Shown: piece after piece, positions 36,534 through 49,128 of the stretch
Numbering within the stretch: position 1 is the stretch's first letter
Layout of the letters: each line of letters starts with the position of its first letter
Assembly (NCBI GenBank): GCA_963277665.1
Contig: OY728163.1
Span: 1,905,328,644 to 1,905,392,643, forward strand
Length of the DNA: 64,000 nt
Origin: Viscum album
Taxonomy: Eukaryota > Streptophyta > Magnoliopsida > Santalales > Viscaceae
Direction: 5' to 3'
Program-made: the position numbers and the translations under genes
Notes under the pieces: model-generated
What the model was told of the DNA's origin: nothing
What the model saw: only the letters and a program-made list of their open reading frames with translations
Databases searched by the model: none

Positions 36534-38185
36534 TATAGTGACCTGTTATTTACATACATTGATATCACTTCAGAATTAAAGTATATTTATTACAAAATAT
36601 AACAAAACCATGATAGGACTGTATAGGTATAGTGTCTTTAGAAACTGAGAAACATAAACAACAGGTTCATAAAACATCTTCATTGTCTCTCATTTATTTC
36701 ATCATAACTAGACTCATTTTTGGCATATAATACTTAATACCATACTTAGTGTCCTAGGGAATATAATAATATAAAAGTGTGATCTCAAAAGATCAGTAAG
36801 GGTAAATAAATGAAATAACAATCACATCATATTCATAAGAACATAACATTTGAAAATCTTATCCTGCATATAAAATATCACAATATCATGTCCTGGGATA
36901 AATCATAAAAATGTAATTTAATCTTAATAGTCATAACATAAGACATGAAATTTTGTGTTATACACAAATAATCATATAAAACATTTTTATATTATTCAAG
37001 TATCATTAACAAGAACATAATAGCGGAAAAAGTCCATTACCGAACTGAGTTCTCTCCTCGTTCCAACCATGTATCACTGAATCGGATTAACTTGTCATTA
37101 TAACCATGTTTATCTCATGAGATATAAATCTTTACACAATGAATTGGGGGGAGATATAGGTCTCACCCATATCATAATGAAACCATTATTATGTGTTCCA
37201 CAAAAACATAAATCTTTCATCATAGCATAACCCATGTAATAAAATGGGATTGATAAACATCATGCCATCATAACATAATTCATATAAGATAAATGGAATT
37301 CATAAAAATAATTTCATCATAAAAATAATAAAATAAAATTATAAATAGGGATAAAAACGTAACCCTTTGTTATATTAGATGGAAAATAATTTTTATAAAA
37401 CACTTGAACTTAATTCCTGAGAAAAATATCCTTTCTTTTTTTTAAATATTGTCACTTATCAAAATTCCACACAATTTTAAAAGAAAAGAATTTAATTAAA
37501 AATAAACATAGTACCATGTGGAGGAATATTCATGGAAATAAGGTGTCAAGAAAGTGTAAAAATATGTTCATGCCATATAAGTTAAAAAAACATTCTTCTT
37601 GTACTTTTTCTAGAAAAGTCAAAAAATACCTTGTATGGTGAACATAAGAAAGATTCCTTCCAAACCATGTTGTAAAATTAATAATGGGTAAAATGACATT
37701 AAACATACATAGAATAATAGTAAATATTTTATGAGAATATTCTTATAAAACATGTAAATGGATTATAAATATACCCCCAGTAAATACTTATGTATAAATA
37801 ATCTCACATAAATATGGGATTGGAAAATTATCACTTACTTTAGGTCTGATATCCTTCATATATATCCAAACCTACTGTATGATGATTTAAATAATGTTAC
37901 TTATTTATTCCAGAATCATAATAATTTTTATGATAACATTTATGATCATATTTTCATCTGTTTGTTAGTAACATTTCATTATTACTCGTTATTTGGGTAT
38001 TAACTGCTTTATGTTCTTATGTATGTTTTGTCGGATAAGTTATTATTAATAATTTTAGGTTATAGTTATATCATTTACAGAATTATATTAGTGTAATATA
38101 TATAATATTTATTCATTGAATTCATTTATATAAACATGTTTTAATTAATATTATGTAGAACGAATCTCATCGCACCGTGGAGATG

Positions 38186-38190
38186 GTAAG
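38186..38190. repeat. Element U: left target-site duplication (GTAAG)
   Basis: It pairs with GAAAG at 48226-48230. The empty site in the other LTR of X reads GTAAG at 57837-57841, which shows that the right copy carries the mutation. Confidence 0.85.
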
Positions 38191-41100
38191 TGTAACGCCT
38201 CGACCCCAGCTACCCAGAGTCGGTGCGTTATTGCGTAACATTGGCATGATCACAAATGATCAAGTCTCGAAAGACCGGTTAGTTTAGTAGACTTGGAAAT
38301 ACTAGATACATTCATAAGTCGTACATTACATCATAAAGTAAAACAAAACTACAACAACATCTTGTCTTCATATACCCTCATATTATCCCTGCAAGTCATT
38401 CATAATATACTTCTTCACATCCTGGAAAAATTAAAACATTGAAAGGGGTGAGCTCAGATGCTCAGAAAGGATAACAATATAGCGGAAGATTTTATAAATA
38501 AACATAAACATTTAAGGCAATGTATAACTAAAAAAAGCCTTTTAAACATGAACTTCAACATAATATGGCAAAAGTAAAATGAGATAATTCCATTTACTTA
38601 TTCACATGGATATTCTACTGGTCAAATAATCACATGCAATATCAATAACCAATTTCATAATGATGGAATACATAATTCCAGATTATCATAACCACATATC
38701 CAAAGCCTCGTGCCAATACCACAAATAAGATTTTGTCAAGGCCTCGTTCTAAGACACTAGTTTGTCTCATGAGACCTACCGATGCATCGAGGAGCTATAG
38801 CAGGCTCCACCCGTCACTTATTAAGTCCAATTCATTCCTCATATGAACAGGTTTAAACATATCATAAACCATAACATAATTGTATCACATAAAACATGCA
38901 TAAATGAAACATAAGATTTCCACACTTCAATCACAAGATATCAATACAACACATTTATATAATAAAAACTTTATCAAAACCATTTTCAATACCAAAATAA
39001 AATAAAAGTAAAACATGGTATTTATTTTTCTTTTAAAAAAATTTATGGCTTGTAGAGGAAGCCGAAACTCAAATAGTGCTCACGAAGGCGGAGAAGTCGT
39101 TGTCTCCGCATACATACGAAAAGAAAAACATTCCTTTTTGTTGTTTAGTAAAATGCTTCGTATAAAAAATATTCCTTTTGAATAAACGTAAAAGTAAAAG
39201 GGGTTTATACACCGTATAAAAGAAAGTTGTGTATAAAACAAAATATGCCCCAATGAAAGGATATTGAGATGAAGTCCTTACCAAGATCATTTTATTTAAA
39301 TAAAATAGATCTATCATGTGTATTCAATATAAGTACACATAAAGAAAGTACACATTCAAGATAGGACATAATAATATCATAACATAATTTGAAAGTAGGA
39401 TATTAACCCAAAGAATGTAAATTGGGTTAAGAAATTCCCTTACCTCGTGTCCGACTTGACTCGATCGTTCTTTAATCTCCTGAATAATAAACTAGAGTTA
39501 ATTTATATTTGTGTAAGAACCTTTTTCATGTTCATTATTCCTTTTATATCACTTATTATCATGTTATTAAAATTATGTAATTATTTAAGTTAATAACGGT
39601 CATTTTGTCGATCTTTGGTACTTGAGTCAAAAATAAACTTATTATAATTACAAGTTTTTCATGTGGTGAAATATAAATCCTATTCATAATTATATTCATG
39701 ATGTAGATATCATATATTTCATATATATCCAGTATATACATGAATTTATAACATTACATAACATTTAGAGGTAAGAAATGAAATGCACCGTTCATGGAGA
39801 CGGTAAGTCGTACGTACGCATGAACGCTACTTTCATTTCTATTTCGTCTTTAATGGAATGAAATTATAATTATATAAAGTTATAATATAATTACAGTACA
39901 ATATAATGTATAATACCATTTACTCCATCCTTTATACATCCCACATGTGGCATTAACGATTCAAATCACTTTGAGGGGGCGGTAGTCCGCATTTCCTAAA
40001 ATGAAATCATCGCGTTTACCCATAATGGAAGTCATAAAGGTATTCCATAAATTAAAAATAAATAATCTTATGTAAAACATAAACATATTATATATCATAT
40101 ATAAATATAGTTACATATTAATGTCCACCTTTGAAGGTGTTATATGAGTGTTGAACAATCATCGTTTCGTGAGGCAGAAATTCGCCATCCACAGAAATAG
40201 TATGTTCTTTAACCATTAGATGTAGGTGTGTGTAAGTGTAGCTCGAATACTTCTTATAAAAACATCCTAGTATATTTAGGATACTGGTGTTGTTACAAAA
40301 GAAATGAATAAAAAGAGTTTAGGGGGTTGGAGAAGCAAAATAAAACAAAATAACATAAGAGAAGACATGACCTTAAAATCAGGTAACTCTTTTTGATTTG
40401 AGCCAAAGGCTTCCTTGTGAAGACTTATGCCCAAATTAAGGATTCTAGGAGTAAGATAGGGAAAATAGGAGAGTATTTTGGAAGAGTTTGGCCGAGCCAA
40501 ATGGCTTTAAAGTGTGAATAAGGTGGTAGTGGTGGGGGCCTTTTATAAGAGGAGAGGAGGGGCACTCTTGGAAAGTAATGAAATGTTACTTTATTATATA
40601 ATGAGTTTCGGATTTTAAAGGTTCCACACATATATATTTCTAGGATAAGGTGATAAGGGTTCTAAATATACTCATCCAATAGATTTTTGACAAGTGTAAG
40701 TCTTAGATTTCACATTATCTTTTCATTTTATTTAAATCATTAATTAATGAGGTAATCGCTACATCATCATGGTGTCATATATAATTTAATTTATTTAATG
40801 TCTAAAAATTATAAAAAAAATATCATGATGTAGGAAATCGTTTTATCTTTCTAATGAATATTTATAGTCAAAAATATTACTTGTATAACCCCATTTAAAA
40901 ATTGTTTTAGTAAACAACTCATGTTTGTGACATTTTTATTTTAACATTAAATAAAAAGTTTTTAATGTCATTTTCCTACCAAAGTGGATCCATGGGGTCC
41001 CCAAGTTGACCCATGGATTGTCTTGGTCGGCCATGACTCATCCAATAGAGTTATGACAAGTGTAAAGGTATTTTCATATTTTTATAATATCATTTTTACC

Positions 41101-41904
41101 TTAAATTTCACTAATTACCTTTAATCGCGATTAATTAAACTTAAAAGTTACTATTCACAAAAAATTATTTTAATCCCATTGAACCACATTTTACTTCATA
41201 ATGACAACCATGTATGTCAGATTTTTTAAAATCAAATCACAGAAGTGGTAATGTTTCATTTAAACGAAAAATCAGTTTTTTAACTACCACTTAGTGGTTT
41301 CACTATTCATCAAAAATTGAAGTTTTTCAGAACATTGCCAAAATTTCACCCTAAACTATAATTGATATTCCGAATTCAAAAATGATATCTATTTTACAAA
41401 ATTCCAAACATATAAGTTGCATTAATTAATTTTATAATTAATTCTCACTGTCACAACAAATATCGTGTTTTTAAGAAACAATATATATCAAAAGATTGAT
41501 AATTGTTTATGTCCAATTTCAATGTGAAATTAATTATAATGACCACCATTGGATAAAATGGTAAAAATATATTCTAATTATACTTTAAAACCACTTAATA
41601 GTATAATTTATCACTATAAATTATTTTTATTAAAAAAGTTGTTTTAAGTATTTTTTACTATTCATAAAAAATTGGAAGTTCTCAAAAAATTACAAAAAAT
41701 TCAACTTTGGATAATTTCGATATTATGAATATAAAAATGAATTCCATTTTAAAATATAAAATTTCTATAATTTTAAAAAGTGGGTATTACTATTCATAAC
41801 GACTACTTTGATTAGTCGTGGTGTGTTAGAACTCGAACTTGCGTGCAATGCAAGCTATTGCATTATTGAAAGAGAGGCGTATCGTGGAAGCTCGGGGTGT
41901 TACA
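38191..41904 (-). repeat. Element U: 3' LTR (left)
   Basis: In window orientation it runs from TGTAACGCCTCGACC to GGGGTGTTACA, 3714 bp, and aligns over its whole length to 44516-48225. A TATA box lies on the minus strand at 40541-40549. A GGAGACGGTAAGTCGTACG block lies at about 39797-39815. The open frames at 39069-39317, 40276-40631 and 41808-42062 recur in both LTRs or overlap on opposite strands and show no domain. Confidence 0.95.
40541..40549 (-). promoter_or_regulatory. TATA box in the left LTR of U
   Basis: The minus strand reads CTTATAAAAGGCCCCCACC. The same sequence occurs at 46862-46870 in the right LTR and, slightly changed, in X at 58388-58396. Confidence 0.7.
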
Positions 41905-41920
41905 TTCTCCACTCCTTCAA
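41905..41920 (-). other. Element U: polypurine tract
   Basis: The minus strand reads TGAAGGAGTGGAGAA and runs directly into the LTR start TGTAACACC. Composition and position fit a PPT. Confidence 0.8.
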
Positions 41921-42957
41921 TAAATTGCGTCCTCGCAATTTGAAATTTTTCTTTGAAAATAAAAGGTTGAAAATAGAAAATACCTTTGTGGAAAACCCAC
42001 ATCGGAAATAGGGTTAATAAAAATATAACTTTTAAAGAAATCAAGAGAAGTACAAAGGTCACCCAAGATAGACCATACTAGGATTCTATGAAAATATGGA
42101 TATGGAGGGAAAAAACCATCAAGGTCTGATGGAGAGTTGTATAAAACAGGATTAGGAGAAAGTTAACCACAAGAAAATCAAAAACTTGTGATTGGTTAAA
42201 CGGTCATTGAATCCCCAGTTGTAAAAGTTAACCGAAAACATTTTTTTTTAAGTTACCTTTCATAAAGTTGAGGAATTTATTTAAGAGATTTACTAAGAAT
42301 GTAAGGTAATATAATTACTTGTCATGTAGACATTCATTCTTTAATAAATTTTTACCACAAACCCATCTTTCACTCCAAATGGTAACAGAACTCAAAAATA
42401 TTCTATTTATCCTAATTGTATAAGGTTCCAAATATTACCACGTACCATTTAGATTAGGAAAACTATTTATAATAACCAAGGAATTCCTGTAGGCTAGTGG
42501 TAGGTAATAAAGGCCTGTCGCACTATGGTTGTGGGTTCGATTCCTACAGCTTTTTCCGATGTGACGGGTTATCCCCCGACTTGCAGGTTGTCCTTTTCCT
42601 AAAACTATAGTATTATAATTTTCCAAAAATAATCTTCAGAAATGTTTTAACCTTAAAAAATACTATCAAAGGTTAAACTTAATCCATTCCAACCTTTGTA
42701 GTTATCCAAAATACCTCTGTCCAGACATTCTCTAAAAGGTATCTAAATTCCAAAATCAATTGTAACATCAGATTCCCCAAACAAGGTAAAGTTTCTCTTA
42801 TTGTCACATACTAAAAATATGATTACCTTCATCATATTAAAACCTTAATGAAAACAACAAGTACTACAGTACAATCCTTATATATATCACATTATTTTTA
42901 TAACCAGAATATAATCCTTGAGTCCAAAAGCACCAATACATTAATTATTCCGCTTCA
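41921..42957. other. Element U: non-coding stretch between gag and PPT
   Basis: No pol motif can be read on the minus strand here, although this is where protease and RT would follow gag. The only structure seen is a tRNA-like segment at 42488-42548 on the plus strand. Confidence 0.7.
42488..42548 (+). repeat. tRNA-like SINE head inside U
   Basis: An A-box-like TAGTGGTAGGT (42495-42505) and a B-box-like GGTTCGATTCC (42534-42544) are spaced as in tRNA-derived SINEs. GTGGG and CCTAC around TTCGATT can form a T-arm. CTGTAGG at the left end is complementary to CCTACAG at the right end. Whether it was ever an active SINE is uncertain. No poly-A tail or target duplication was identified. Confidence 0.5.
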
Positions 42958-44012
42958 ACTGTAGTAACAGCATAAGATTGGCCTTGATCCCTTGGCCTTT
43001 TCTGAGGTAAGTTTCCCTGACGCTTAGGACATTCATTTGAATAATGCCTCATTTCCCTACAATTTTAGAATTCAACATTGATAGCCTCTTTCTTTCCCTT
43101 GCAATCACGAGCCTGGTGAACTTTTTCTCTACATTTGTAAAAAACTCCCATTCCTTTCAGGAAAGTACTGGGGTGATTCTTCCCACAATTATCGAATAAT
43201 GGAAAATCCTTCTTTCCCTTATTCCGTTTATCTGTCTCTTGTTCCACCGTTCTCTTCTTTTCTTGCTTTACTTTATTGTCATAAGATTTAGAGAATTCCT
43301 TTTCTGTCTTGATAGCACATGAGACAATATCTTCATACGACGAGAAATATTGTGAGACTAATGCTTGATGAAGAAATGGTTTTAACCCATCAAAGAAACG
43401 ATCAATCTTACTTCTTGGGTAACGTATATAATCTGCAGCATGTCTCTCTAACCTTATAAAGTTGTCCTCATACTTTGAGACATTCTCATCCTCCTTTTGT
43501 CTTAGACTCAGAAATTTCATTTCCATATCTGCTCGATGGTCATGAGGAAAATATTTTTATAAGAAAAGCTCTTTGAACTCCCTCCATTCCATATTCGATA
43601 CTTCATCATCTTCCTTAGTGTTTTGAATCAGTGACCACCACTGATCGGCATCTCCAGTGAGGCGGTAAACTGCCATGACAACCTTCTCCCTTTCGCTACT
43701 CCCTAAGGCATGAATTATTTTCTCTAAAGAGTTTATCCATTGCTCAGCTACTAATGGATTTGTACCCCCATTAAATGTCGGTGGTTTTTGCCTCATGAAG
43801 CGGTCTAACATTGATCCTCCACGTTGTGGATCAGGGTGCTCCATACGAGTAAGGTTATTATTCATAACCTGAGTGAGTTGTCCCAGTATGGTAATAAGTT
43901 TATCATCACCAGTTGTATCTCCATCTCCACAATAATTATCTTGAGTAGGAGGGAAATCCCTACATGGAGTGCGTGCATTGATACGGTTTCCATTCCTCCC
44001 ACTAGGCGCCAT
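42958..44012 (-). pseudogene. gag: Element U: gag gene, nearly intact
   Basis: This is one continuous minus-strand frame from Met at 44012, broken by only two in-frame stops: TAA at 43557-43559 and TAA at 43065-43067. The first part has FMRQKPPTFNGG and VAEQWI, then GDADQWW and MEWREFKELF. After the first stop come KFLSLRQKEDENVSKYEDNF, FFDGLKPFLHQALV and a basic region. Two CCHC-like motifs close the protein (YKCREKVHQARDC and NCREMRHYSNECPK), each with its first Cys replaced, the second by F next to the stop. This is the capsid and nucleocapsid protein of a plant chromovirus. About 350 codons is normal for gag alone, and the frame ends with no trace of protease downstream. Confidence 0.9.
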
Positions 44013-44013
44013 T

Positions 44014-44500
44014 TCTAAACAATGGCATAAACTAGATTAGTTTATGAATTAAAATACATAATTCCACACTTGTAAAACACTTAACATAAATTGAACTATT
44101 TATGGATATAATCCATAATCATAAAAATGTTTTCTTTGAGGAAGTATGTACTCATAATCCCTTCATAATGGTTTTTAAAGAAAATGATAATTATACTAAG
44201 CATATCCCACGGGAGTGTCGTAACCAAGAGTGCAGCAAGGCCCGTTGTCATGCAGTAGTTCCCATTCAAGTCTATCTCAAAGCAGTGTTTTCAGTTTTTA
44301 CCCCTAGGTATATTTGTTCCAGAGCCTCCTCTACCTACTCGTATCCATACAGGGATGTATTGCTTAGAAAACTCACAAAATCTCTATAATACCAAAATTC
44401 TAGGAAGTTCTTCTATACTAATCCTCAAAGTCTATCTTCGGGCTATGTGCTCTAATCAGAGTTTATCAAAATCTAGCTTCCAAGGTTAGTACTAAACTGC
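44014..44500 (-). other. Element U: leader between PBS and gag
   Basis: About 490 bp of untranslated leader. A plus-strand open frame at 44102-44389 is antisense to it and has no domain. Confidence 0.6.
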
Positions 44501-44513
44501 CTCTGATACCAAC
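44501..44513 (-). other. Element U: primer-binding site
   Basis: The minus strand reads TTGGTATCAGAGGCAG just after the LTR end CGTTACA. It matches the initiator-Met tRNA PBS TGGTATCAGAG without mismatch over the first eleven bases. Confidence 0.88.
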
Positions 44514-44515
44514 TG

Positions 44516-47500
44516 TAACGCCTCGACCCCAGCTACCCAGAGTCGGTGCGTTATTGCGTAACATTGGCATGATCACAAATGATCAAGTCTCGAAAGACCG
44601 ATTAGTTTAGTAGCCTTGGAAACACTAGATACATTCATAAGTCATACATTACATCATAAAGTAAAAAAAATACAAAGACATCTTGTATTAATATCCCCTC
44701 ATACTATCCCTGCAGGTCATTCATAATATACTTCTTCACATCCTGTAAAAATTAAAACATTGGAAGGGATGAGCTCAGATGCTCAGTAAGGATAACAATA
44801 TAGCGGAAGCTTTTATAAATAAACATAAACATTTAAGGCAATTTATAACTAAAACAAAAGCCTTTTAAACATGAACTTCAACATAATATGGCAAAAGTAA
44901 AATGAGATAATTCCATTTACTTATTCACATGGATATTCTACTGGTCGAATAATCACATGCAATATCAATAACCACTTTCATAATGATGGAATCCATAATT
45001 CCAGACTATCATAACCACGTAGCCAAGGCCTCGTGCCAAGACCACAAATAAGATTTTTTCAAGGCCTCGTGCTAAGACACTAGTTTGTCTCATGATACCT
45101 ACTGATTCATCGAGGAGCTATAGCGGGCTCCACCCGTCACTTATTAATTCCAATTCATTCCTCATATGAACAGGTTTAAACATATCATAAACCATAACAT
45201 AATTGTATCACATAAAACATGCATAAAGGAAACATAAGATTTCCACACATCAATCACAAGATATAAATACAACACATTGATATAATAAAAACTTTTTCAA
45301 AACCATTTTCAATACCAAAATAAAAGAAAAGTAAAACATGGTATTTATTTTTCTTTTAAAAAAAGTTATGGCTTGTAGAGGAAGCCAAAACTCAAATAGT
45401 GCTCACGGAGGCGGAGAAGTCGTTGTCGCCGCATACGTATGACAAGAAAAACATTCCTTTTTGTCGTTTAGTAAAATTCTTCGTATAAAAAAGATTCCTT
45501 TTGAATAAACGTAAAAGTAAAAGGGGTTTATACACCGTATAAAAGAGAGTTGTGTATAAAAAAATATGCCTCAATGAAAGGAGATTGAGACGAAGTCCTT
45601 ACCAAGATCATTTTTTTTAAATAAAATAGATCTATCGTGTGTATTCAATATAATTACACATAAAGAAAGTACAAATACAAGATAGGACATAATAATATCA
45701 TAACATAATTTGAAAGTAGGAGATTAACCCAAAGAATTGAAATTGGGTTAAGAAATTCCCTTACCTCGTGTCCGACTTGACTCGATCGTTCTTTAATCTC
45801 CTGAATAATAAGATAGAGTTAATTTCTATTTGCATAAGAAACTTTTTCATGTTCATTATTCCTTTTATATCACTTATTACCATGTTATGAACATTATGTA
45901 ATTATTTAAGTTAATAACGGTCATTTTGTCGATCTTTGGTACTTGAGTCAAAAATAAACTTCTTATAATTACAAGTTGTTCATGTGGTGAAATATCCATC
46001 ATATTCAGAATTATATTCATGATGTAGATATCATATATATCATATATATCCAGTATATACATGCATTTATAACATTATATAACATTTAGAGGTAAGAAAT
46101 GAAATGCACCGTTCATGGAGACGGTAAGCCGTACGTACGCATGAATGCTACTTTCATTTCTATTTCATCTTTAATGGAATGAAATTATAATTATATAAAG
46201 GTATACTATAATTCTAGTATAATATAATGTATAATACCATTTACTCCATCCTTTATACATCCCACATATGGCATTAACGATTCAAATCACTTTGAGGGGG
46301 CGATAGTCCGCACTTCCTAAAATGAAATCATCGCGTTTACCCATAATGGAAATCATAAAGGCATGTCATAAATCAAAAATAAATAATCTTATGTAAAAAA
46401 TAAACATATTATATATAATATATAAATATATTGACATCTTAATGGCCACCTTTGAAGGTGTTATATGAGTGTTGAACAATCATCGTTTCGTGAGGCAGAA
46501 ATTCTCCATCCACAGAAATAGTATGTTCTTTAACCATTAGATGTAGGTGTGTGTAAGTGTAGATCGAATCCTTCTTATAACAACATCCTAGTATATTTAT
46601 GATACTGGTTTTGTTACAAAAGAAATTAATAAAAAGATTTTAGGTGGTTGGAGAAGCAAAATAAAACAAAATAACATAAGAGAATACATTACCTTAAAAT
46701 CGGGTAACTCTTTTTGATTTGAGCCAAAGGCTTCATTGGGAAGACTTCTGCCCAAAGTGAGGCTTCTAGGAGTAAGAGAGGGAAGTTGGGAGAGTATTTG
46801 GGCAGATTTTGGCCGAGAAAAATGGCTTGAAAGTGTGAATAAGGTGGTAGTGGTGGGGGCCTTTTATAAGAGGAGAGGAGGGGCACTCTTGGAAAGTAAT
46901 GAAATGTTACTTTATTATATAATGAGTTTCGGATTTTAAAGGTCCCACACTTATATATTTCTAGGATAAGGTGATAAGGGTTCTAAATATACTCATCCAA
47001 TAGGTTTTTGATAAGTGTAAGTCTTAGATTTTATATTATCTTTTCATTTTATTTAAATCGTTAATTAATGAGGTAATCGCTACATCATCATGGTGTCATA
47101 AATAATTTAATTTATTTAATTTCTAAAAATTATAAAAAAATATCATGATGTAGTAAATATTTTTATCTTTATAATTAATATTTATAGTCAAAAATATGAC
47201 TTGTATAACCCCATTTAAAAATTGTTTTAGTAAACAACTCATGTTTGTGACATTTTTATTTTAACATTAAATAAAAAGTTTTTAATGTCATTTTCCTACC
47301 AAAGTGGCTCCATGGGGTCCCCAGGTTGACTCATGGATTTTCTTGGTCGTACATTACTCATAAAATAGAGGTAGGAAAAGTGTAAAGGTATTTTCATATT
47401 TTTATAATATCATTTTTACCTTAAATTTCACTAATTACCTTTAATCGCGATTAATTAAACTTAAAAGTTACTATTCACCAAAAATTATTTTAATCCCATT

Positions 47501-48225
47501 GAACCACATTTTACTTCCTAATGACAACCATGTATGTCTGATTTTTGAAAATCAAATCACAGAAGTGGTAATGTTTCATTTAAACGAAAAATTAGTTTTT
47601 TAACTACCACTTAGTGGTTTCACTATTCATCAAAAATTGAAGTTTTTCAGAACATTGCCAAAATTGCACCCTAAGCTATAATTGATATTCCGAATTCAAA
47701 AATGATGTCTATTTTAAAAAATTAAAAACACATAAGTTTCATTAATTAATTTTATAATTAATTCCCATTGTCACAACAAATAGCGTGTTTTTAAGAAACA
47801 ATATATATCAAAAGATTGACAATTGTTTATGTCCAATTTCAATGTGAAATTAATTATAATGACGACCATTGGATAAAATGGTAAAAATATATTCTAATTA
47901 TACTTTAAAACCACTAAATAGTCTAATTTATCACTTTAAATTATTTTGATTAAAAAAAGTTGTTTTAAGTATTTTTCACTATTCATAAAAAATTGGAAGT
48001 TCTCAAAAAATTACAAAAAATTCAAATTAGGATAATTTCGATATTAAGAATACAAAAATGAAGTCCATTTTGAAATATAAAATTTCTATAATTTTAAAAA
48101 GTTGGTATTACTGTTCATAACGGCTACTTTGATTAGTCGTGGTGTGTTAGAACTCGAACTTGCGTACAATGCAAGCTATTGCATTATTGAAAGAGAGGCG
48201 TATCGTGGAAGATAGGGGTGTTACA
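44516..48225 (-). repeat. Element U: 5' LTR (right)
   Basis: It is the 3710-bp partner of 38191-41904, from TGTAACGCCTCGACC to GGGGTGTTACA. It carries the TATA box at 46862-46870 (minus strand) and the GGAGACGGTAAGCCGTACG block at about 46118-46136. Confidence 0.95.
46862..46870 (-). promoter_or_regulatory. TATA box in the 5' LTR of U
   Basis: CTTATAAAAGG on the minus strand, conserved between both LTRs of U. It is the likely promoter of the gag-only transcript. Confidence 0.72.
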
Positions 48226-48325
48226 GAAAGCCAGAAATACACATGATCAATGATATCATTCTCATAATTATTGAATGGTATTCAATTGGATGGTGTATAG
48301 TATCTCAGAATTAGTATAATGTTAT

Positions 48326-49125
48326 CACTACTGGAAAATGGACCTATCCCCACGGTTTTCTCTAAAACTGTGGGTATAGACCCCCCCTATACCCACAGTT
48401 TTGGAAAACTGTGGGTATAGGTGACTTTTAAAGACCTATACCCACGGTTTTCTAAAACCCTGGGTATAGGGGGGTTTATACCCACGGTTTTCCAAAACCG
48501 TGGGGATAGGTCCTGAAAAGTGACCTATACCCACGGTTTCCCAAAACCGTGGGTATAGGGGTACCTATCTCAATGGTTTTGGTGAAAACCATAGGGATAG
48601 GTATGGGTTAAAATACCTATACCCACAGTTATGAAAAACAGTGTGTATAGGTCACTTTTGTGTGCGCGAGAAAAAAAAAATTCCGCGGGAAGGAAAATTG
48701 TTTTGGCGGGAACCCTATACCCATGGTTCTTCCCTCTATACCCACGGTTTTTATAACTATATTAAACTAAATATATATATATACACACATATAGGTGATG
48801 TTAGGGTAGTGGTTAGACGTGGTGTTTGCAGCGAAGAGGTTGTGGGATCGAAACTCGGCACCTTCATTATTTTAGGACCTATACCCACGGTTTTGAAACC
48901 GTGGGTAAAAGCTTTTGACACCATGGAAATTGGATATATTTCAGTGACATGGTGGCAGGACACCTATACCCATGATTTTTTAAAATCGTGGGTATAGGCT
49001 GGGGACCTATACCGACGTCGTTCCCGCCCACGGTTCCCAAAACCGTGGGTATAGGCTATACCCACGGTTTTGGGGGATATACCCATGGTTTTGAACCGTG
49101 GGTATAGGCAGTTTTTCCAGTAGTG
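48326..49125. mobile_element. Non-autonomous CACTA (En/Spm) transposon
   Basis: The terminal inverted repeats CACTACTGGAAAA (13 bp) are perfect at both ends, flanked by the 3-bp duplication TAT (48323-48325 and 49126-49128). The subterminal regions hold many copies of CCTATACCCACGGTTTT in both orientations, the normal transposase-binding type arrangement for this superfamily. The length is 800 bp and no transposase is encoded. The open frame at 48641-48997 is chance. The matching spot in the other LTR of X (57934-57936) has one TAT and no element. Confidence 0.97.
48801..48862 (+). repeat. tRNA-like segment inside the CACTA element
   Basis: TAGTGGTTAGA (48807-48817) and GGATCGAAACTC (48845-48856) resemble pol III A and B boxes at the usual spacing. 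The segment sits in the middle of the CACTA element, which otherwise consists of subterminal repeats. It may be a captured or inserted SINE head. The B box deviates from GGTTCGAATCC, so confidence is low. Confidence 0.4.
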
Positions 49126-49128
49126 TAT

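Larger units (their letters stand above)
38191..48225 (-). mobile_element. Element U: gag-only LTR retrotransposon (TR-GAG type)
   Basis: Two LTRs of about 3.71 kb flank a 2.6-kb internal region that on the minus strand holds a Met-tRNA PBS, one gag gene and a PPT, with no protease, RT, RNase H or integrase. It fits the described class of plant terminal-repeat elements with GAG only. Its gag and its LTR landmarks (TGTAACACCC start, TATA context, TACGTACG block) resemble X and Y, so enzymes from that family could have moved it. LTR divergence by eye is about 5 percent, making it younger than its host X. Confidence 0.93.

Noticed and set aside
42488..42548. Functional tRNA gene
   Set aside because: A and B boxes are present, but the D-arm and anticodon arm do not fold convincingly and the acceptor stem lies on the T-arm side, so it is at most a SINE head.
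48641..48997. 118-codon plus-strand open frame
   Set aside because: It lies wholly inside the non-autonomous CACTA element, and its sequence is made from subterminal repeats and the tRNA-like segment. It is not a transposase.
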